Shown one piece after another: positions 58,860-64,000 of a stretch of DNA of 64,000 bases. The DNA is taken from assembly GCA_020350885.1 (NCBI GenBank), contig CP070727.1:344813-408812 (forward strand). The letters run 5' to 3'. A program made the translations under genes and the position numbers. Source of the stretch: a bacterium. Lineage in GTDB: Bacteria > Krumholzibacteriota > Krumholzibacteriia > Krumholzibacteriales > Krumholzibacteriaceae. Numbering within the stretch: the stretch's first letter is position 1; every line of letters begins with the position of its first letter. The notes below the pieces were generated by a model that saw only the letters and a list, made by a program, of their open reading frames with translations, ran no database searches and had not been told where the DNA came from.

Positions 58860-60740
58860 TCATCGATTCGGCCCCGCTACCCGGTCGACGTCGAGAACAC
58901 CATACTGATATCCGCCTTCGAGGCCGGCAACGGTCGAGAAATACTCCGCCAGGATCTCGCGGGCAAGCGGGGCCGCCATTGCGCCGCCGTGCCCTGCGTT
59001 TTCCATTACGATCGTAAGAACGACCTCCGGGGCGTCGACGGGCGCATACGCCACGAAGAGGGCATGATCCTCACCGTGAGGATTCTGGGCCGTTCCCGTT
59101 TTTCCTGCTATCCGAAAATCGGCGAGTGCGGCCGCCCGCCCGGTTCCCGACTCCCCCGAGACGACGCCTTCCATGGCACTCTTGATAATCGGAAGCTCCC
59201 TCCTGTCGATCCCCTGTATGGCAACCGACATCCCACCGGGGCGGTAGACGACCTTTCCGTCGGTGTCCACGATCTTCAGCACGACGTGCGGCCGAACCAT
59301 CGTACCGCCGTTGGCGAAGATCGCAGCCATGAAGCAGAGTTGCATAGGTGTTGCCAGAAGCTCTCCCTGGCCGATGGAGTAGTTGAGCAAATGCCCCTTG
59401 GTCCACTTGCGCTTACCGAACCGTCGATCGAAGTATGCATGATCGGGACAGTTACCGACGACTTCACCCGGCAGATCGATCCCGGTCACTCGTCCGAACC
59501 CGAAGAGGCGGCCGGCGGCGGCGAACTGGTCGGCCGTCAGCATTTCCCCGACCTGGTAGAAATAGACGTCACAGGATTCCACGATGGCGCCGTAGAGCGA
59601 GAGTGTCCCGTGCCCCTCGGGCTTCCAGCACCCGAAATATCTGTTCCCGAACTTGTAGGCGCCGAGACACGGTACGAGGTGCTGCCCGCGTCTGATCACA
59701 TCCTCCCTGAGTCCCGCATATGCCGTTATCAGCTTGAAGATCGATCCGGGCGGGTACGTTGCCTGCACCGTCCGGTTGAAAAGGGGCTTTGCAGGATCGC
59801 TGTTCAGCTTGCTCCACTGCTGCTCGCTCACACCAACGAGAAAGATATTCGGATCGTAGGTCGGGCGGCTGATGGCGGCGATGATCTCACCATTGCGGGG
59901 ATCAATCATCACGACACTGCCGCGCTCCCAGTCGAAGATGCGTTCGACGGCACGCTGCAGTCTGAGATCGATCGTGAGATAGACATCGTTTCCCGGTATA
60001 GGAGGTTGCGAGCTGATGAATTCCGCCCCATCACGTGCATCGAGTATGTTTTCGATCTCACCTATCCTGATCCCCTCCGCACTGATCTCCACCACACGGA
60101 TCCCTTCCTGGCCCTTGAGGAACCCCTCGTAGCGATATTCGACGCCCGTCCGCCCGATGATATCACCCGGTTGCAGGTTCTGGGCCCACTTGAGATCATC
60201 GTCTGTCACTTCACCGACGTAACCGAGCACATGGGCAGCCAGGGAGCCTTCAGGGTACTGCCTCCGGGGTTTCATCTCGAGCTTGAAGAAGGGAAAGAGA
60301 TCCCGGTTCTCCATCAGTATCGAGATCTGGCGCTTGTTTGCCGTCCCTACCGCGGTCATCTCCCTACCGTCGGGGTAACGCTTTTGCCACTCGGAGAGAT
60401 TGTGTCTCAGCTTTTCCTCGTCTATCTGTAACCACTCACAGGCGAGCTGCAAGCGGCCCTCCCGTCCCTGCACCTTTCCCGGTAATACACTGATCTGATA
60501 CACGGGAACATTGACGACGAGCTTTGAGCCTTCACGGTCGCGGATAATGCCGCGCGGGGCGAGCACCCGCTCACGTTGGATCCGGTTGGAAAGTGCCAGC
60601 TTGCTGTAATAATCGTTACGAATGACCTGCAAGTAGAACAGGCGAATACCGAGGATGACAAAGATGGAGAGCAGAACGATGAGCACTTTGTTCAACCGCG
60701 CCCCCAGTACGACCCTATCCCTCTGGTCAATAGCCGCCAC
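58860..60740 (-). CDS. mrdA: PBP2 (MrdA), elongation transpeptidase
   Basis: About 626 residues. N-terminal membrane helix (about 16-38), a dimerisation domain, and a C-terminal transpeptidase domain with ATYPPGSIFKLITAY (SxxK), the SxN-type ESCDVYFYQVG and KTGTAQNPHGE (KTG). It crosslinks peptidoglycan with RodA under MreBCD. The start is GTG at 60740, overlapping mreD by 14 bp. Confidence 0.96.
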   Translation of the reverse strand: MAAIDQRDRVVLGARLNKVLIVLLSIFVILGIRLFYLQVIRNDYYSKLALSNRIQRERVLAPRGIIRDREGSKLVVNVPVYQISVLPGKVQGREGRLQLACEWLQIDEEKLRHNLSEWQKRYPDGREMTAVGTANKRQISILMENRDLFPFFKLEMKPRRQYPEGSLAAHVLGYVGEVTDDDLKWAQNLQPGDIIGRTGVEYRYEGFLKGQEGIRVVEISAEGIRIGEIENILDARDGAEFISSQPPIPGNDVYLTIDLRLQRAVERIFDWERGSVVMIDPRNGEIIAAISRPTYDPNIFLVGVSEQQWSKLNSDPAKPLFNRTVQATYPPGSIFKLITAYAGLREDVIRRGQHLVPCLGAYKFGNRYFGCWKPEGHGTLSLYGAIVESCDVYFYQVGEMLTADQFAAAGRLFGFGRVTGIDLPGEVVGNCPDHAYFDRRFGKRKWTKGHLLNYSIGQGELLATPMQLCFMAAIFANGGTMVRPHVVLKIVDTDGKVVYRPGGMSVAIQGIDRRELPIIKSAMEGVVSGESGTGRAAALADFRIAGKTGTAQNPHGEDHALFVAYAPVDAPEVVLTIVMENAGHGGAMAAPLAREILAEYFSTVAGLEGGYQYGVLDVDRVAGPNR

Positions 60741-61224
60741 GCCTGCTCACCACCCTTCGTGTTGTCGCACCGACGAATCCAAGCACGACCACTCCGACCA
60801 CCGCCGTATACAGTGCGGATAGCAGTGAGTACCGAAAAAAGGATGCGAGCATGTCGGTGATGGTGAAGGACGTAATGATAATGAGGCTTATGATATCATT
60901 GATGAGCACGGCCAAGAGGATCAGCACGCCCCTGAAGAGGGAACTCTCCGGAAACAGGCCGATGCCGATACGGGAAACACCGTAGGCGATAATCGACTTG
61001 GCGAGAGCATTCATCCCGAGGAAATCGGCGTTACCCAGATCCTGCAGAAATCCGAGACAGAATCCGATCGCAACCGCCGCAACCGGTCCCCTGTCGAGAA
61101 CGAGCGCAACGAGAAGAATGATCATGAGATCGGGCGCGACACCACCGATGGCTATGTGATGAATAACCGTCATCTGCAGGACCAAGAATATCAGCGCTAT
61201 GAGCACGATGCGTAGTACGTACAC
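60727..61224 (-). CDS. mreD: MreD, rod-shape-determining membrane protein
   Basis: About 165 residues with five or six helices. The pattern VLDRGPVAAVAIGFCLGFLQDLGNADFLGMNALAKSI is typical of MreD. Start GTG at 61224. It lies 11 bp after mreC and overlaps mrdA; part of the elongasome. Confidence 0.9.
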   Translation of the reverse strand: MYVLRIVLIALIFLVLQMTVIHHIAIGGVAPDLMIILLVALVLDRGPVAAVAIGFCLGFLQDLGNADFLGMNALAKSIIAYGVSRIGIGLFPESSLFRGVLILLAVLINDIISLIIITSFTITDMLASFFRYSLLSALYTAVVGVVVLGFVGATTRRVVSRRGGY

Positions 61225-61235
61225 GGTTCGCTCCT

Positions 61236-62081
61236 TCAGCGCTCCTTAACCTCGATCTCCTCGAGCTGATCGTACAGATCCTCGTTATCCCAGCCACGCC
61301 CACCGATTACTACGAAGAGTTCTTCGAGGGCGTTGAGGTCGACCATCGAGACGACACCGACCTTGCGCGATAGCCCTCCCTTCTCTTCCGTAACCTGAAA
61401 TGCGGTACCGACCAAAAATCCCTTCGGGAAGAGCCTTCCGAGACCGCTCGTGACCAGCGTATCGCCCACCTCCACATCCTCCTCCTTGCCGATATACTCT
61501 AGCCGGAAGAGATTTCCGCGCTCCCATTCAAGAATGCCCACAACACGGCTTCGCTTGACGAGACAGCTCACCGAAATGGCCTTGTTGTTCAAGAGAAGTA
61601 TCCGTGAGAAGTCGGGAAAGACCTGGCTGACGCGCCCCGCGAGCCCCCTGCACCCGACCACCGCCATGCCGACTCTCACACCGTCCCGGCTTCCCCGGTC
61701 GACCGTGATCGAGTGATGGAAACGGGAGGATGATCGTGCACTCACCTCGCACGGGAGAAACCGGTAAAAGGAATCCTCGCGCATGTCAAGCAGCTTTCGT
61801 AGGCGGTTTCGCTCGTCCTTGAACTGGAGCAGCCGTTCCCGCTCGTGAGAGAGCGTGGCCACGAGCTCCCTGAGGTTTCTGTTCTCCCCCTGGAGTTTCT
61901 CGATTCTCGTGAAATAGTCTTCCGCACGTTCGAGGGGATAGAGCAGGAAGGAAGAGACAGCACGGGCGGTGGCAACCTTGCTATTTTCCTCCCGTGTCAG
62001 CAGCACGACCGAGACGGCGATGGCGATGGCGAGCACCGATTTATCGAGATGTTTATCGAAGAGGAATGATAGAAATTGCAT
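61236..62081 (-). CDS. mreC: MreC, rod-shape-determining protein
   Basis: About 281 residues. One N-terminal helix (about 12-28), a coiled coil (about 45-95; ENRNLRELVATLSHERERLLQFKDERNRLRKL), then beta-barrel domains with STHHHS-like SSRFHHSITVDRGSRDGV, VGRVSQVFP-like AGRVSQVFPDFSRILLL, and TSGLGRLFPKGFLVG. It bridges MreB and the PBP2-RodA complex. The gene is 2 bp after mreB. Confidence 0.93.
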   Translation of the reverse strand: MQFLSFLFDKHLDKSVLAIAIAVSVVLLTREENSKVATARAVSSFLLYPLERAEDYFTRIEKLQGENRNLRELVATLSHERERLLQFKDERNRLRKLLDMREDSFYRFLPCEVSARSSSRFHHSITVDRGSRDGVRVGMAVVGCRGLAGRVSQVFPDFSRILLLNNKAISVSCLVKRSRVVGILEWERGNLFRLEYIGKEEDVEVGDTLVTSGLGRLFPKGFLVGTAFQVTEEKGGLSRKVGVVSMVDLNALEELFVVIGGRGWDNEDLYDQLEEIEVKER

Positions 62082-62083
62082 TC

Positions 62084-63806
<1,723 letters not shown>

Positions 63807-63897
63807 ACCTCTCGCACCTCACCACCCCGCACCCTGGCTGAAAGCTAACAGAAGCCCCTATCCAATTCAAGATATTTCCATCTATCTGCAACTCCCC

Positions 63898-64000
63898 TCA
63901 TACTTCATCGCACCCTTCGGGATCAAGCACGATTTGTGCCCGCCCGAGGCGGTCCATCTCGTGCTGCGCAAAATCAACCCAGCAGGCCTGTGGATAGTCG
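63898..64000 (-). CDS. 3' end of an unidentified gene (cut by window edge)
   Basis: An open frame without a stop runs from the window edge to a TGA at 63898-63900, giving about 33 C-terminal residues (contains ACWVDFAQHEMDRL and IVLDPEGCDEV). No family recognised. 91 bp separate its stop from the radC start codon. Confidence 0.4.
   Translation of the reverse strand, partial: DYPQACWVDFAQHEMDRLGRAQIVLDPEGCDEV

Overview
The window comes from a Gram-negative bacterium. It carries a full Tol-Pal envelope operon, several lipobox-bearing lipoproteins, Lgt, a predicted outer-membrane barrel and the rod-shape set MreB-MreC-MreD-PBP2-RodA. It also has system II (ResB/CcsB) cytochrome c assembly and an archaeal-type fructose-1,6-bisphosphate aldolase/phosphatase. 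The DNA looks moderately GC-rich by eye, and GTG and TTG starts are common. I cannot name a species. The mix fits an FCB-related or other deep candidate phylum (the Krumholzibacteria, Eisenbacteria, Latescibacteria or Zixibacteria kind), but that is inference. I saw no CRISPR array, insertion sequence, prophage, integrase or rRNA. Most genes lie on the minus strand.

Layout. 65-7076 (-): tolQ, tolR, a tolA/tonB-like gene, tolB, pal, a cpoB-like lipoprotein and two overlapping CNNM/CorC-type membrane proteins. 7077-7570: the longest gap, with divergent promoters and a structured inverted repeat. 7571-9373 (+): a secreted DUF4384 protein with a CxxCH motif, an aromatic-rich block and a long Arg/Ser/Lys-rich tail. 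9496-16265: threonine synthase (-), PgeF-type laccase-domain protein (+), MTH1187-type thiamine-binding protein (-), aminotransferase (+), barrel protein (+), then a PTS EIIA - CBS - ArsB/NhaD-like permease unit (+). 16384-20860 (-): one contiguous run with two ECF sigma/anti-sigma pairs, joined by a YbjQ protein and an MBL hydrolase, and ending in two Spy/CnrX-like periplasmic proteins. 21060-33234: mixed housekeeping genes (DUF4870, DUF4097, FBP aldolase/phosphatase, RNase Z-like MBL, SAM hydrolase, patatin, GT2-TPR, CutA, Hsp20, phosphodiesterase, PfkB kinase, CstA, Nudix). 33275-39687 (-): PP-loop protein, then a peptide-ABC operon without ATPases that contains a membrane-anchored MBL/beta-CASP protein. 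39880-49547: nitroreductase, CcsB, ResB, a DUF885 protein without its metal motif, amidohydrolase, rhomboid, DUF4446 and DUF4139. 49675-63806 (-): radC, mreBCD, mrdA, rodA, pmbA, lgt, comF, fba, gap, pgk, tpiA, secG and tRNA-Leu(GAG), closed by an intrinsic terminator.

How the genes work together. The Tol and Mre/Rod sets serve envelope integrity and elongation. The fba-gap-pgk-tpiA block plus the FBP aldolase/phosphatase gives lower glycolysis and gluconeogenesis. ResB and CcsB imply c-type cytochromes. The best candidates for undescribed biology are the chained double-ECF operon with a 30-codon small ORF between sigma and anti-sigma, the peptide-ABC operon with a predicted extracytoplasmic beta-CASP enzyme, and the CxxCH/aromatic/RS-tail secreted protein.
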